64,000 bases of DNA from Cryobacterium sp. SO1 (GTDB taxonomy: Bacteria; Actinomycetota; Actinomycetes; Actinomycetales; Microbacteriaceae): the NCBI RefSeq assembly GCF_004210215.2, contig NZ_CP067394.1, forward strand, positions 1,054,001-1,118,000, in the 5' to 3' direction. The position numbers were made by a program, and so were the translations under genes. The notes beneath the pieces were generated by a model that worked only from the letters and a program-made list of their open reading frames with translations, had not been told where the DNA came from and searched no databases. Of this stretch, positions 10,138-18,776 are shown in pieces (positions within the stretch are counted from its first letter, which is position 1; the number at the start of each line of letters is the position of its first letter).

Positions 10138-11168
10138 TGTTCGCGCTCATCGAATACGTGGTGCTCGCAGCCCTGTGGGGCACGACCCTTCTGCTTGTAC
10201 CCAGCGCGCTCCGAGGAAAACGACGTCTGCTTTTCTGGTTCATGGTGGCCTTCGCCGTCACAATGTCGCTGATCGCCGACGGCCCGTATGCCTTCGTCGA
10301 CAAACTCCTGGGTGGAGTTGACATCACGTATTTCAGCTTCCACGCGACAGCGATCATCTGTGTGGCTTTGTTTGATTGCCTCATCCAGACCGCTGTCTCA
10401 CAGGCCGGACTAACCTCGATTCGAAAACGATTTGCCTTGTGGGGAGCCCCTGGACTGATCCTCCTCCAGGCCGGCCTTTTCTTCACCAACGACTGGGACA
10501 TTGACAACATCGAGTTCATCGGCCCTGGCGACTGGAGTCAGCTGGTCTATGGCTTCACGACCTGGATTGCTCTGATCGTTCTTGCGATCTCGACAATCGT
10601 TGCTTGCACGACTGACTTCAAACGTCAGTCGGACACATCGCTCAAGAGTGCACTCGTGATGATCTCTATCGGGTGCGCGTTGGTATCGCTCTATGTCGTC
10701 ATTCAGATGGGTGTCGCCATCAACAGGGCAACAGGTGGCTCCCACGTCAGCGCGACAGTTGATTTCTTATCGGATGCCTGCACGTTCCTAGCCCCCGTTC
10801 TCCTGTCGCTGGGTCTCGGTCTCCGACTGCTAATCGGAGCTTCCAGAAACCTGAGCGACGCCGGCCAAAGCCGACGGCTGCTGTGGAAGGTCACCCCACT
10901 CTGGGAGCGGTTGCTTGCTGACCGACCTGAGCTGAGCATTGAAGCACCGATGTCACGGGTGGCGCTCTGCTTCCGGGGGAGCCACGCAATCCACCTCCAT
11001 CGTCGCTACGTCGAGGTTCGTGACTGTCTCCTTCTCCACCCCGACCAAGCTCTCTCCGCTCGCGAAGCCAGGCTCATCCAGAGGATCGAAGACCATTTTC
11101 GTCGGGCGTCAGATGCAACTCACGGGACCACAAACGACTCGAGGACCGATGAGCACCAAAACGCCTAA
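10137..11168 (+). CDS. MAB_1171c-type membrane protein with DUF6545 tail
   Basis: 343 residues. The first 235 or so form about seven hydrophobic helices (starting FALIEYVVLAALWGTTLLLV). The cytoplasmic C-terminal part follows the pattern of DUF6545: LWERLLADRPELSIE, then HRRYVEVRDCLLLHPDQALSAREARLI. This architecture is found in actinobacteria next to XRE regulators and ImmA-like proteases, and is annotated as a putative transporter without experimental support. Translation is coupled to the protease gene by a one-base overlap and to the regulator by a 20-base overlap. A sensor role that controls the protease is an inference. Confidence 0.75.
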   Translation: MFALIEYVVLAALWGTTLLLVPSALRGKRRLLFWFMVAFAVTMSLIADGPYAFVDKLLGGVDITYFSFHATAIICVALFDCLIQTAVSQAGLTSIRKRFALWGAPGLILLQAGLFFTNDWDIDNIEFIGPGDWSQLVYGFTTWIALIVLAISTIVACTTDFKRQSDTSLKSALVMISIGCALVSLYVVIQMGVAINRATGGSHVSATVDFLSDACTFLAPVLLSLGLGLRLLIGASRNLSDAGQSRRLLWKVTPLWERLLADRPELSIEAPMSRVALCFRGSHAIHLHRRYVEVRDCLLLHPDQALSAREARLIQRIEDHFRRASDATHGTTNDSRTDEHQNA

Positions 11169-11619
11169 TGAAGCGGGAGGGACAGGGGCACCGCTGCCCA
11201 CTCCGCAACTGGAACTCGCACGCAAGCTGAACCTGCTGCTCGACGTAGTCGTGGCCGAAGGGAATACCCCGTATACCTACCGCGAGATCGCCGCCGGTCT
11301 CAAAGCCAAGAAGGTTTCGCTCTCGAGGGCCCGATGGCAGTACATGGTCAGGGGGGAAGGCCCACTGGTCAGTGACGTACGGCTGCTCACTGAGATCGCA
11401 AACTTCTTCGGGATTGCACCCGAGTACCTGCTTGGGTCCGACGATGACCTACCGGAGCGTATCGACTCCCAGTTGGAGTTGGTCCGCATGATCCGGGTCA
11501 AGCGTGTAATCAGCTTCGCGGCCAGAACCCTCAGGGATACGTCACCAGAAGCTCTCCGGGAGATCACGAAGCTGCTCGAGAACAGGTTGCCCGGCGGCTC
11601 GGACCTGACGGACCAGTAG
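11149..11619 (+). CDS. XRE-family helix-turn-helix regulator
   Basis: 156 residues from ATG 11149 (MSTKTPNEAGG). A longer frame exists upstream, but it runs inside the membrane-protein gene and looks unlike protein. The DNA-binding part is YTYREIAAGLKAKKVSLSRARWQYMVRGEGPLVSDVRLLTEIANFFGIAPEYLLG, a variant HTH with a long recognition segment typical of regulators beside ImmA-like proteases. The C-terminal helix (ISFAARTLRDTSPEALREITKLLENRL) may mediate dimer formation. It likely represses its own operon and is the presumed target of the protease at 9577. The 20-base overlap with the upstream gene argues for a single transcript. Confidence 0.8.
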   Translation: MSTKTPNEAGGTGAPLPTPQLELARKLNLLLDVVVAEGNTPYTYREIAAGLKAKKVSLSRARWQYMVRGEGPLVSDVRLLTEIANFFGIAPEYLLGSDDDLPERIDSQLELVRMIRVKRVISFAARTLRDTSPEALREITKLLENRLPGGSDLTDQ

Positions 11620-11811
11620 CACCAGCCACAGCCACTCTCCGAGTGGAGAGCTGAACGGGCGATACGCAGGGTGACGATCACCGTCCCGATAGAGGTAGGC
11701 TTAGACATGTCCAAGGGGGGATAAGGACAGAGGTGCGCTGGGACCAGGGGACAGGACTTTGGGGGGCCGGCGCGCTTCGTCATCAACGGGTTTGAGATGG
11801 ATCAACGTCCA

Positions 11812-11888
11812 TCCAAAACGTCCCGCCGCGTGGGGGGACGCGGCGGGACGCAACGTGACCCTGGCGTGGGGGGACGCCTCAGGTCACG
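11812..11888 (-). ncRNA. 6C small RNA
   Basis: On the minus strand two consecutive stem-loops each present a loop of six cytosines. The 5' hairpin pairs 11874-11888 with 11854-11867 (small bulges), loop 11868-11873. The 3' hairpin has a perfect 13-bp stem, 11838-11850 with 11819-11831, loop 11832-11837, followed by UUUU (11818-11815) as an intrinsic terminator. Both loops are closed by the same four base pairs. This is the definition of the actinobacterial 6C motif (Rfam family 6C; B11 in Mycobacterium tuberculosis), whose C-loops bind G-rich sites in mRNAs. A TAGAAT -10 hexamer lies at 11899-11894, about 6 bases before the proposed 5' end. No protein gene covers 11620-12116. Confidence 0.88.
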
Positions 11889-12116
11889 AATCAATTCTAT
11901 GGGCGACCGCAGAAGTCTCTGGCCAAAATCGCATCGGAGTGGCCCGGCTGCCCTGCGCCTGGCCGCAGTGCCGGCGGGGTCCGACAGGGCCTCAGAATCC
12001 AGAGGGCCATCGACAAGCTTCCATGCCGGTAATACGCTGATGTCCATCCCTGCCTGGGGTTCGTTCCTGCCGGGCCATCGGCCCACGTTGGTGAGCTGAT
12101 TCGTCTGGCGAGCAGC

Positions 12117-12635
12117 GTGCGGGAACTCCGGCGAAAGGCGGCATGCACGGTGGACAAGAGCAGCGGTTCGGCGGAAGCGAGCGGACGCACGCCGCGCCTA
12201 CAGCCCCGATGGTTCATTGTGCTTTTCTGGAAGGTGCACCGGGCGCTCGTTCGGATCACCGGAGGGCGTAGTGGGCTGTGGCGCCCCCATGATCAGAGCT
12301 GGGGCACGCTGAGACTCACCACGATCGGTCGCCGCAGCGGCCAGGAGCGCTCGGTGATCGTCGGGTACTACGAGGACGGTCCGAATCTGGTGACCATGGC
12401 GATGAACGGATGGGGCACGGCCGAGCCCGCGTGGTGGCTGAACCTCCAGGCGCATCCGGAGGCGACGGTGCAGCTTGCCGGCCGCACAGGCCACGTCGTC
12501 GTCGCCCACGCGGCGGAGGGAGCGGACAGGGAGCGGCTCTGGGACCGATGGCGGTTGCTGGATACCGACCTTGACGGGTATGCCAGCCGGCGGCCGATGA
12601 AGACGGCCGTCGTGGTCCTCGAACCGACGGGCTGA
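12117..12635 (+). CDS. Deazaflavin (F420)-dependent nitroreductase-like protein (DUF385/Ddn family)
   Basis: 172 residues from GTG 12117. GTG 12150 is an alternative that trims a poorly conserved lead. The core WGTLRLTTIGRRSGQERSVIVGYYEDGPNLVTMAMNGWGTAEPAWWLNLQAHPEATVQL is the split-barrel F420-binding signature of the Ddn/FDOR-A group. A short Arg-rich helix region (PRWFIVLFWKVHRALVRITGG) precedes it. Relatives reduce nitroimidazoles, quinones or other electrophiles with reduced F420. The substrate here is not known. It is followed 82 bases later by the photolyase gene, a flavin enzyme, but a functional link is unproven. Confidence 0.85.
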   Translation: MRELRRKAACTVDKSSGSAEASGRTPRLQPRWFIVLFWKVHRALVRITGGRSGLWRPHDQSWGTLRLTTIGRRSGQERSVIVGYYEDGPNLVTMAMNGWGTAEPAWWLNLQAHPEATVQLAGRTGHVVVAHAAEGADRERLWDRWRLLDTDLDGYASRRPMKTAVVVLEPTG

Positions 12636-12717
12636 ACGATTTCGGCGGCCGAGCTGGAAGAGCGGCGTGACGAATGCGATTGCCTGGGCTCTCTGCGACC
12701 CGTCTATGGTTGGCACC

Positions 12718-14322
12718 ATGAGTAGCGGCCCGAATGTGCGTCTCGTTCTGCCGCATCAGCTGTTCGAACAACACTTCGAGGCCTCCGGAGACACCGTTTT
12801 TGTGCTCATCGAGCACGATCTGCTCTTTCGCCAGTATCGGTTTCATTCGCACAAGCTGGTGTTGCATCGCGCGTCGCTGGCTCGTTTCGCCGGCCGGCTG
12901 CGCGAGCAGGGTTACGAGGTCGTCGAGCTCCAGACTGATGTGGCACGAAGCTCCCGCGATCAGCTGGCCGAGTTCGTGGAAAGCAGGGACCCGGCACGGG
13001 TGACCTGGTTCGACGTTGTCGACGATTGGCTCGAGCGGGACCTGTTTGCCGGGCTCGCCGACGGCGGCTACCGCATGCGCCCGGACGACGTGCTGGAGAC
13101 CCCGAACTTCCTCACCGACCGGGCCCAGATCGACGACTGGTTCGCCCACAACGGCTCCCGCATGCAGGACTTCTACGGGTGGCAACGCCGCCGGCTGGGG
13201 ATCCTTGTCGACGACGGCAAGCCGGTGGGTGGCAAATGGTCATTCGATGCCGAGAACCGCAAGAAGCTGCCGCGCGGGTACACGGCCCCTGTTGTCGGCC
13301 GGTTCGCGAGCCATCCCGTCCTGCACCAGGCGGGGGCCTTCGACCTCGACGCGCTGATGGGCGATACCGACCACACCCCGGTGCCGCCAGAGGTCGACCG
13401 GGCCATTGCCTGGGTCAACACCGAGTTCCCGGACGCGCCGGGTGACCCGCACCTGTTCGCCTGGCCAACCAGCGCCGACGAAGCCCGGGCGCACCTGCAG
13501 GAGTTCGTGCGCGAGCGCCTGCACGACTTCGGGCCCTACGAGGACGCGATCTCCAGCACGCATCCGTTCATCAACCACGGCCTGCTCACCGCGGCGCTGA
13601 ACATCGGGCTACTCGACCCGCGAGATGTCGTGCAGGCTGTGCTCGACGGTGCCGATGACGACACCCCGCTCGCCTCGGTCGAGGGGTTTGTGCGGCAGGT
13701 GATCGGCTGGCGCGAGTACATGCGGGCGACCTATCGCACCAGCGGGCGGCGGATGCGCACCTCGAACCGGCTCGATCACCAGCGCGCACTCGGCGACGGC
13801 TGGTGGGACGCCACAACCGGGCTGGCGCCGGTGGACCTGGTCATCTCCCGTGTGCTCGACACCGGGTACGCCCATCACATCGAACGGCTGATGGTGCTCG
13901 GCAACGCCATGGCGCTGCTGCGCATCCGCCCGGACGCGGTCCACGAGTGGTTCATGGAGATGTTCATCGACGCGTACGACTGGGTGATGGTGCCCAACGT
14001 GTACGCGATGAGCCAATTTGCGGCGGGGGACGAGATCACCACCAAGCCCTATGTGTCCGGCAGCAATTACCTGCGCAAGATGTCCGACCTGCCGCCGGGT
14101 GAGTGGATGCCCGATTGGGACGGGCTGTACTGGACGTTCATCGACGATCACCGTGCCGTCTTCGCAGCAAACCCGCGCACCCGGATGGTCGTATCCCTGC
14201 TGGGCAACATGGACCCGGGCACCCTGGATGCCCATCGGCGCCGCGCCGCGGCGTTGCTCGAGGTAGGGCAGGATACGGCGCTAGTGAGAACGCCGCCGGC
14301 CGGGTCCTCGGCTTTGCCCTGA
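12718..14322 (+). CDS. Photolyase/cryptochrome of the FeS-BCP (CryB/PhrB) type without cluster cysteines
   Basis: 534 residues from ATG 12718. The upstream in-frame extension adds 17 residues and the only cysteine, and looks non-coding. The N-terminal part (VRLVLPHQLFEQHF, FVLIEHDLLF, FHSHKLVLHRASL) is the PhrB-type antenna domain. The C-terminal FAD domain has VEGFVRQVIGWREYMR, HHIERLMVLGNAMALLRI, WFMEMFIDAYDWVMVPNVYAMSQFA and TTKPYVSGSNYLRKMSDL. In FeS-BCP enzymes four cysteines near this end hold a 4Fe-4S cluster. Here YCxxC is replaced by LPPGEWMPDW and the protein has no cysteine at all. It probably repairs (6-4) photoproducts with a flavin, but the cluster is absent. Confidence 0.85.
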   Translation: MSSGPNVRLVLPHQLFEQHFEASGDTVFVLIEHDLLFRQYRFHSHKLVLHRASLARFAGRLREQGYEVVELQTDVARSSRDQLAEFVESRDPARVTWFDVVDDWLERDLFAGLADGGYRMRPDDVLETPNFLTDRAQIDDWFAHNGSRMQDFYGWQRRRLGILVDDGKPVGGKWSFDAENRKKLPRGYTAPVVGRFASHPVLHQAGAFDLDALMGDTDHTPVPPEVDRAIAWVNTEFPDAPGDPHLFAWPTSADEARAHLQEFVRERLHDFGPYEDAISSTHPFINHGLLTAALNIGLLDPRDVVQAVLDGADDDTPLASVEGFVRQVIGWREYMRATYRTSGRRMRTSNRLDHQRALGDGWWDATTGLAPVDLVISRVLDTGYAHHIERLMVLGNAMALLRIRPDAVHEWFMEMFIDAYDWVMVPNVYAMSQFAAGDEITTKPYVSGSNYLRKMSDLPPGEWMPDWDGLYWTFIDDHRAVFAANPRTRMVVSLLGNMDPGTLDAHRRRAAALLEVGQDTALVRTPPAGSSALP

Positions 14323-14342
14323 AGCAGGGCGATCACCGGGCT

Positions 14343-14553
14343 ACGGCCGACCTCCGCGCTGACCGCTTCGCCCCGCGCGTGCTTCAAGGCTCGGAACAGT
14401 CGACCACCTGGGTCGTGGGTGGCGTTGGCTGCGGCGCTGGGCCGGTTCGATACCACCATCGAGGTCGTCGGCCCGCCCGAACTCGCGACAGCATTCGGCG
14501 ACCTCGCCGCGCGTTACACCGCCACGGCATCCGGGGGAGGTGCCAGCCAATAA
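14343..14553 (+). pseudogene. Remnant of a WYL-domain transcriptional regulator
   Basis: Bases 14419-14553 read VALAAALGRFDTTIEVVGPPELATAFGDLAARYTATASG then TAA, the usual C-terminal end of WYL (YafY-type) regulators. Just upstream the sense jumps to another frame (TADLRADRFAPRVL near 14343-14384), and no start or HTH is present. It is a decayed 3' fragment lying directly after the photolyase stop. Confidence 0.5.
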
Positions 14554-14583
14554 TCGTGCTGCGATCTGGCTATTGGCCGATCG

Positions 14584-14807
14584 CTAAGGGTAAGGTCCGT
14601 CGATGTGGGCGAATACGCAACCGGGGCACGCTCCCGGACGCAGAGCTCCCGCACCTTGTCGGCTCTGGCGGTACCCGTGAGCGCCCGGTTCTCCTTCGAA
14701 CGCAACTACCAGGACAGGGGCCAGCAGACAGACGATTCGGGGTTCTTCGGCGCGAACATGGTGGCCATGTCCTCAAAGCTGTGGGCGGGTGTCACCTCGA
14801 GTGTCAC
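14584..14807 (-). pseudogene. Broken GNAT N-acetyltransferase
   Basis: From GTG 14807 the minus strand reads TLEVTPAHSFEDMATMFAPKNPESSVCWPLSW, then an in-frame TAG at 14708-14706, then LRSKENRALTGTARADKVRELCVRERAP in the same frame. After about 14621 the sense continues in another frame as GCVFAHIDG before stopping near 14584. Intact relatives read CWCLSxR at the TAG position and continue through APGVLAYVDG. So there is one nonsense change, one frameshift and loss of the acetyl-CoA-binding half. Confidence 0.6.
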
Positions 14808-14974
14808 GGGTGCACCTCCAGACTCAAACCTGCCTGCATGAAAGGCAGGCGCTCCCGCCCGCGACAGCCCGACTGGTCCCCATGCGGACAATTGGTGCCG
14901 GTGTGCCGGGACCACTTGTCCGGAACGGGAACAGTGGGGCAATCTGGCCGCGCCGGGCGGACGGTCCGGGACGG

Positions 14975-15853
14975 CTACTCGCCGGAGAGGGCCAGGTTGA
15001 CGAAGGCGCGCACTGCGGCGGAGGTCCGGCGTTTGCGGGCGGCGGCCAGATAGACCGTGAAGTCGGGCACATGGACCACCGGGATGCGGCGCACGTTGAG
15101 GGCGTCGTGCGCGGCGAACTCGGGCAGCAGGGCCACGCCGAGACCGTTGGTGACGTACTCGGCGGCGGTGCCGATGTCGGAGACCTCGATCATCACCCGG
15201 CGCTCCATTCCGGCGGCGACGAAGGCGTCGTCCACGATCTGCCGGCTGGCATAGCCGGGCGGCAGGTCGATGAATTCCTGCCCGCCGAGGTCGGCCAGCT
15301 GAACGCCACCGGCCGCGGCGAGCGGATGCCCGGCGGGCACCACCAGCACCATGGGGGAGGAGGCGATCGGAACGGCCGACAGCGTCGCGGGCACGGGTCC
15401 GCTGAGGGCGAGGAAGGCGAGGTCGAGCTCGCCGCTGGCCAGCTCGTCGACGAGGTCGGCCGAGCCCCGCCGGGCGGCCCGCAGCCGCACGCCCACGCCC
15501 GGGTGAGCACTGCGGTAGAGGCCGAGCAGCCGCGGCACATTCACCAGCGTCACCGAGGTCATCAGCCCGATCACGATAGATCCGGTGATGGCGTGCGTGG
15601 ACTGCTGCGCGACATCCCGCACCTCGTTGACGGCATCGAGGGCCTCCCGCACCTTGGGCAGCAACAGCTCGCCGGTGGAGGTGAGCCGGATCTGCCGACG
15701 GCTGCGGTCGAACAGCTCGACCCCGAGCTCGCTCTCGAGGGACCGTACCCCGGCCGACACGGCAGACTGCGCGATGGTGAGGCGTTCGGCCGCCCGGGTG
15801 AAGTTGAGCTCGCCGGCGACGGCGCTGAAGAATTCGAGCTGCCTGAGGTCCAT
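14975..15853 (-). CDS. LysR-family regulator divergent from alsSD (AlsR-like)
   Basis: 292 residues from ATG 15853 ([25 protein letters not shown]). An upstream in-frame start would place the coding region over the operator, so the shorter form is preferred. The winged HTH is at 16-40 ([27 protein letters not shown]), and the rest is a periplasmic-binding-like effector domain. AlsR of Bacillus activates alsSD in response to acetate and low pH. The position, back to back with alsS, suggests the same job. A palindromic T-N11-A operator lies between the genes at 15874-15892. Confidence 0.87.
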   Translation of the reverse strand: MDLRQLEFFSAVAGELNFTRAAERLTIAQSAVSAGVRSLESELGVELFDRSRRQIRLTSTGELLLPKVREALDAVNEVRDVAQQSTHAITGSIVIGLMTSVTLVNVPRLLGLYRSAHPGVGVRLRAARRGSADLVDELASGELDLAFLALSGPVPATLSAVPIASSPMVLVVPAGHPLAAAGGVQLADLGGQEFIDLPPGYASRQIVDDAFVAAGMERRVMIEVSDIGTAAEYVTNGLGVALLPEFAAHDALNVRRIPVVHVPDFTVYLAAARKRRTSAAVRAFVNLALSGE

Positions 15854-15873
15854 ACCTCCATCATCCCACCGAC

Positions 15874-15892
15874 TCATCTGATTGGCAGATGA
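15874..15892. promoter_or_regulatory. LysR-type operator (T-N11-A palindrome)
   Basis: TCATCTG-ATTGG-CAGATGA is a perfect 7-bp inverted repeat with a 5-base centre and contains the T-N11-A core. It lies 20 bases upstream of the LysR start and about 100 bases upstream of alsS, the expected place for autoregulation and activation of the divergent operon. Confidence 0.7.
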
Positions 15893-15993
15893 TTGGCATC
15901 CGGTATTGGCGTTGTTCGTTATCGATCGAGCGGGCAGAGTGGAGGAAGACGCCGGTTCACCACACGGCGCTCACCCGCTACAGGAGGCACGGC

Positions 15994-17718
15994 ATGGCTC
16001 AGGATTCATCGGTCTTGGATGAAAAGGTCGGCACCTCCGGCTTCGGCGCGCTCGGCTCACCCCGCCGCTCGGCCGACCGGGTGGTCGAATGCCTCGAGGC
16101 CTACGGTGTCAAGTGGGTCTTCGGCGTTCCCGGCGCCAAGATCGACCCCGTCTACGACGCCCTCCTCGATGGCGGCCCGCAGATGATCGTGGTGCGCCAC
16201 GAACAGAACGCCGCGTTCATGGCCGCCGCCGTCGGCCGCCTCACCGGCGAACCCGGCGTGGTGCTCGTCACCAGCGGCCCCGGCACCGCCAACCTCGCCA
16301 CCGGGCTGCTCACCGCCACGACCGAGGGCGACCCCATGGTCGCCATCTGCGGCGCCGTCTCCCGCGGCGACCGGCTCAAGCGCACCCACCAGTCGATGGA
16401 CGCCGTCGGCATGCTCTCCGCCGTCGCCAAGTCCGCCGGCGAGGTCAGCGTCGCCAACAATGTGCCCGAGGCCATCGCCAATGCCTTCCGCCAGGCGGTG
16501 CAGGATCCCAAGGGCGCCGCCGCCGTGGTGCTGCCCTACGACGTGCTCACCGATTCGACCACGGTGTCGATGACCACCCCGCACTGGGTGCCGCAGCTCG
16601 GCGCCGCCCCGGCGGAGAGCGTCCGCCAGGCCGCGGACCTGCTCAACGCGGCGCAGTTCCCGGTGATCCTCGCCGGCGCCAGGTCCGGCTCCGACCGGGC
16701 AGTCGCGGCCCTGCACCGGCTGCTCGGCGCCGCCAAGCTCCCCGTCGTCGAGACCTTCCAGGCCGCGGGTGTCATCTCCCACGACCTCGAGGAGCACTAC
16801 CTCGGCCGGGTCGGACTGTTCCGCAACCAGCCCGGCGACGTGCTGCTGCACAAGGCCGACCTGATCCTGGCGATCGGCTACGACTTCGTCGAATACGAAC
16901 CGTCCAAGTGGAACAAGGACCATCTGCGCCGCATCATCCACCTCGACGAGCTGTCGGCCGACCTGGACGACTACTACCGTCCCACGGTCGAGTTGCGCGG
17001 CGATGTGGCCGAGACGATGGATGCGCTCGCCCGCGAGATCGACGGCCTCACCCTGTCGGCATCCGCGTCGGCGGTCGTGGCCACCGAGCGGGCCCGCCTG
17101 GCCGAGGCGGACGTGCCCGTGCACCGTGACGACGAGTCCGAGGGTGTGCACCCCGCCGAACTGACCCTGGCGATGCGCGCCCTCCTGCCCGACGACACAA
17201 CGGTGCTCTGCGACGTGGGTTCGCACTACATCTACATGGCCAGGCACTTCCGCACCTACCACCCGCGCACCCTGCTGTTCTCCAACGGCCAGCAGACCCT
17301 CGGCGTCGCCCTGCCCTGGGCGATCGCCGCAACGCTGGTGCGCCCCGGCACCCCGGTGGTGTCGGTGTCCGGCGACGGCGGGTTCCTATACTCCGCGATG
17401 GAACTGGAGACCGCGGTGCGGCTCGGCTCGAAGTTCACCCACATCATCTTCAACGACGGCACCTACGACATGGTCGCGTTCCAGCAGCAGGGCAAGTACG
17501 GCCGCACCTCCGGCGTGCAGCTCGGCGACTACGACGCCGTTCAGTACGCCGAATCGTTTGGCGCCCATGGCTACCGAGTCACCCACCTGGACGATTTCGC
17601 CGCGGTTCTCGCGCAGGCGATGAACGATGACGGCCCGAGCATCATCGACGTGCGGGTGGACTACCGCAACAATCGCGACGAACTGATGGCCGACCTGGAA
17701 AGCGACGTGCTGCTGTGA
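15994..17718 (+). CDS. alsS: Catabolic acetolactate synthase
   Basis: 574 residues from ATG 15994, with CAGGAGG 7 bases upstream. A longer open frame upstream has no such site. It is a thiamine-diphosphate enzyme joining two pyruvates into 2-acetolactate plus CO2. The catalytic Glu lies in [20 protein letters not shown], and the ThDP/Mg motif is [34 protein letters not shown]. The missing regulatory-subunit gene and the adjacent decarboxylase mark it as the acetoin-pathway AlsS rather than IlvB. The last 4 bases overlap alsD (GTGA), so the two are translationally coupled. Confidence 0.93.
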   Translation: MAQDSSVLDEKVGTSGFGALGSPRRSADRVVECLEAYGVKWVFGVPGAKIDPVYDALLDGGPQMIVVRHEQNAAFMAAAVGRLTGEPGVVLVTSGPGTANLATGLLTATTEGDPMVAICGAVSRGDRLKRTHQSMDAVGMLSAVAKSAGEVSVANNVPEAIANAFRQAVQDPKGAAAVVLPYDVLTDSTTVSMTTPHWVPQLGAAPAESVRQAADLLNAAQFPVILAGARSGSDRAVAALHRLLGAAKLPVVETFQAAGVISHDLEEHYLGRVGLFRNQPGDVLLHKADLILAIGYDFVEYEPSKWNKDHLRRIIHLDELSADLDDYYRPTVELRGDVAETMDALAREIDGLTLSASASAVVATERARLAEADVPVHRDDESEGVHPAELTLAMRALLPDDTTVLCDVGSHYIYMARHFRTYHPRTLLFSNGQQTLGVALPWAIAATLVRPGTPVVSVSGDGGFLYSAMELETAVRLGSKFTHIIFNDGTYDMVAFQQQGKYGRTSGVQLGDYDAVQYAESFGAHGYRVTHLDDFAAVLAQAMNDDGPSIIDVRVDYRNNRDELMADLESDVLL

Positions 17719-18461
17719 ACGACATCACCGCCCCCGCTTTCACGGTGACCAGGCACGAGATCTTCCAGACCAGCCTGATGAGCGCCCTGCTCGACGGCGT
17801 CTACGAGGGCGAGATGACGGTGCGCGACCTGCTCGGCCACGGCAGCTTCGGCATCGGCACCTTCAACGGGCTTGACGGCGAGATGCTCATCGTCGACGGC
17901 AAGTGCTACCAGCTCCGCGCCGACGGGGGCGTGACCAAGGCCGACCTGGGTGCCTACACGCCGTACGCCGTGGTGACGAACTTCGTGCCGCACATCGAGA
18001 GCCAGCTGCCCGACAACGTGGTTCGCTCCGAGGCATCCGCGTTCATCGACCACATGACGGCATCCGAGAACTACATGTACGCGCTGCGTATCGACGGCGA
18101 CTTCGAGTGGATCCGGATGCGCACCGTCGTGAAGCAGGAGAAGCCGTACCGACCAATGGTGGAGGCCACCGACGAGGACGCCATCGTCGAGCTGCACGAC
18201 GTCTCCGGCTCCCTCGTGGGTTTTCGCACCCCGCTCTACGAGCAGGGCATCGGCGTGCCCGGCTGCCACACCCACTTCATCACCGACGACCGAACCGGGG
18301 GCGGGCACGTACTTGACTTCAAGCTGAAGAGCGGCAGCGCGGCGCTCTGCCTGGGTACTGACCTGCGGCTGCAGTTGCCGCTGACGGATGCGTTCCGAGA
18401 CGCCAACCTGTCGCCGGAAGACCTCGCCAGGCAGCTGGCCAAGACCGAGCAGCATGCCTGA
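17715..18461 (+). CDS. alsD: Alpha-acetolactate decarboxylase
   Basis: 248 residues starting at GTG 17715. It converts 2-acetolactate to acetoin (R-acetoin in known enzymes). The zinc site is visible as H185, H187 and H198 in [16 protein letters not shown]. Other family marks are [41 protein letters not shown] and [11 protein letters not shown]. With AlsS it forms an acetoin overflow route that uses excess pyruvate and limits acidification. Acetoin-consuming genes are not in the window. A strong terminator follows at 18504-18535. Confidence 0.95.
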   Translation: MNDITAPAFTVTRHEIFQTSLMSALLDGVYEGEMTVRDLLGHGSFGIGTFNGLDGEMLIVDGKCYQLRADGGVTKADLGAYTPYAVVTNFVPHIESQLPDNVVRSEASAFIDHMTASENYMYALRIDGDFEWIRMRTVVKQEKPYRPMVEATDEDAIVELHDVSGSLVGFRTPLYEQGIGVPGCHTHFITDDRTGGGHVLDFKLKSGSAALCLGTDLRLQLPLTDAFRDANLSPEDLARQLAKTEQHA

Positions 18462-18503
18462 TTCTGCACGACTGATCTTGCACGACTGACCGAACGCTCG
18501 GCG

Positions 18504-18535
18504 CACGCCGGGGCCGCTCCAGAGGCCCCGGCGTG
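18504..18535. terminator. Bidirectional hairpin between alsD and tRNA-Cys
   Basis: A 12-bp GC-rich stem (arms 18504-18515 and 18524-18535, core ACGCCGGGGCC) with an 8-base loop lies between the convergent alsD and tRNA-Cys genes, so it can serve both. Confidence 0.75.
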
Positions 18536-18541
18536 TGAGCG

Positions 18542-18612
18542 ACGCGATGGCGGGAATCGAACCCGCGTAGACGGCTTTGCAGGCTGCTCCCTGGCCTCTC
18601 CGGCACACCGCG
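18542..18612 (-). tRNA. tRNA-Cys (GCA)
   Basis: 71 nt on the minus strand. The acceptor stem pairs CGCGGTG (18612-18606) with CATCGCG (18549-18543), followed by discriminator U (18542), the cysteine identity base. The anticodon GCA is at 18580-18578 in the loop CCTGCAAAG. The T-arm is GCGGG-TTCGATT-CCCGC. CCA is not encoded. Confidence 0.95.
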
Positions 18613-18776
18613 ATCGGGGCAGCGAACGGGGCGTTCGATGCCCTGGTAACGAGCTTCGCCGAAAAAAGCCCTCGTCAGAAGCAGTGTTACGAAGGAAGTC
18701 GGGCGCACCCGCACGGGCATCCGCCGGCTGGTGTCGGCACTGGCCGGGCCGGGCGGCTGGCGCTACCGTGGGGGGC

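Noticed and set aside
11715..11873. Four G6 tracts as a G-quadruplex
   Set aside because: Loops between tracts (41, 65 and 30 bases) are too long for a stable intramolecular quadruplex, and two of the tracts are explained as 6C loops.
11759..12099. Overlapping short open frames on both strands in the gap before the DUF385 gene
   Set aside because: They lie across the 6C RNA hairpins, have no ribosome sites and no family resemblance.
14103..15053. Long plus-strand frame after the photolyase gene
   Set aside because: It overlaps the photolyase and LysR genes in a wrong frame and is Arg/Gly/Pro-rich. The real content is two remnants.
16057..17262. Long open frame antisense to alsS (and similar antisense frames over gcvP, efeB and the importers)
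   Set aside because: The proteins are Gly/Arg/His/Val-rich with no motif, and arise because GC-rich third positions remove stops on the other strand. The sense genes have full families and motifs.
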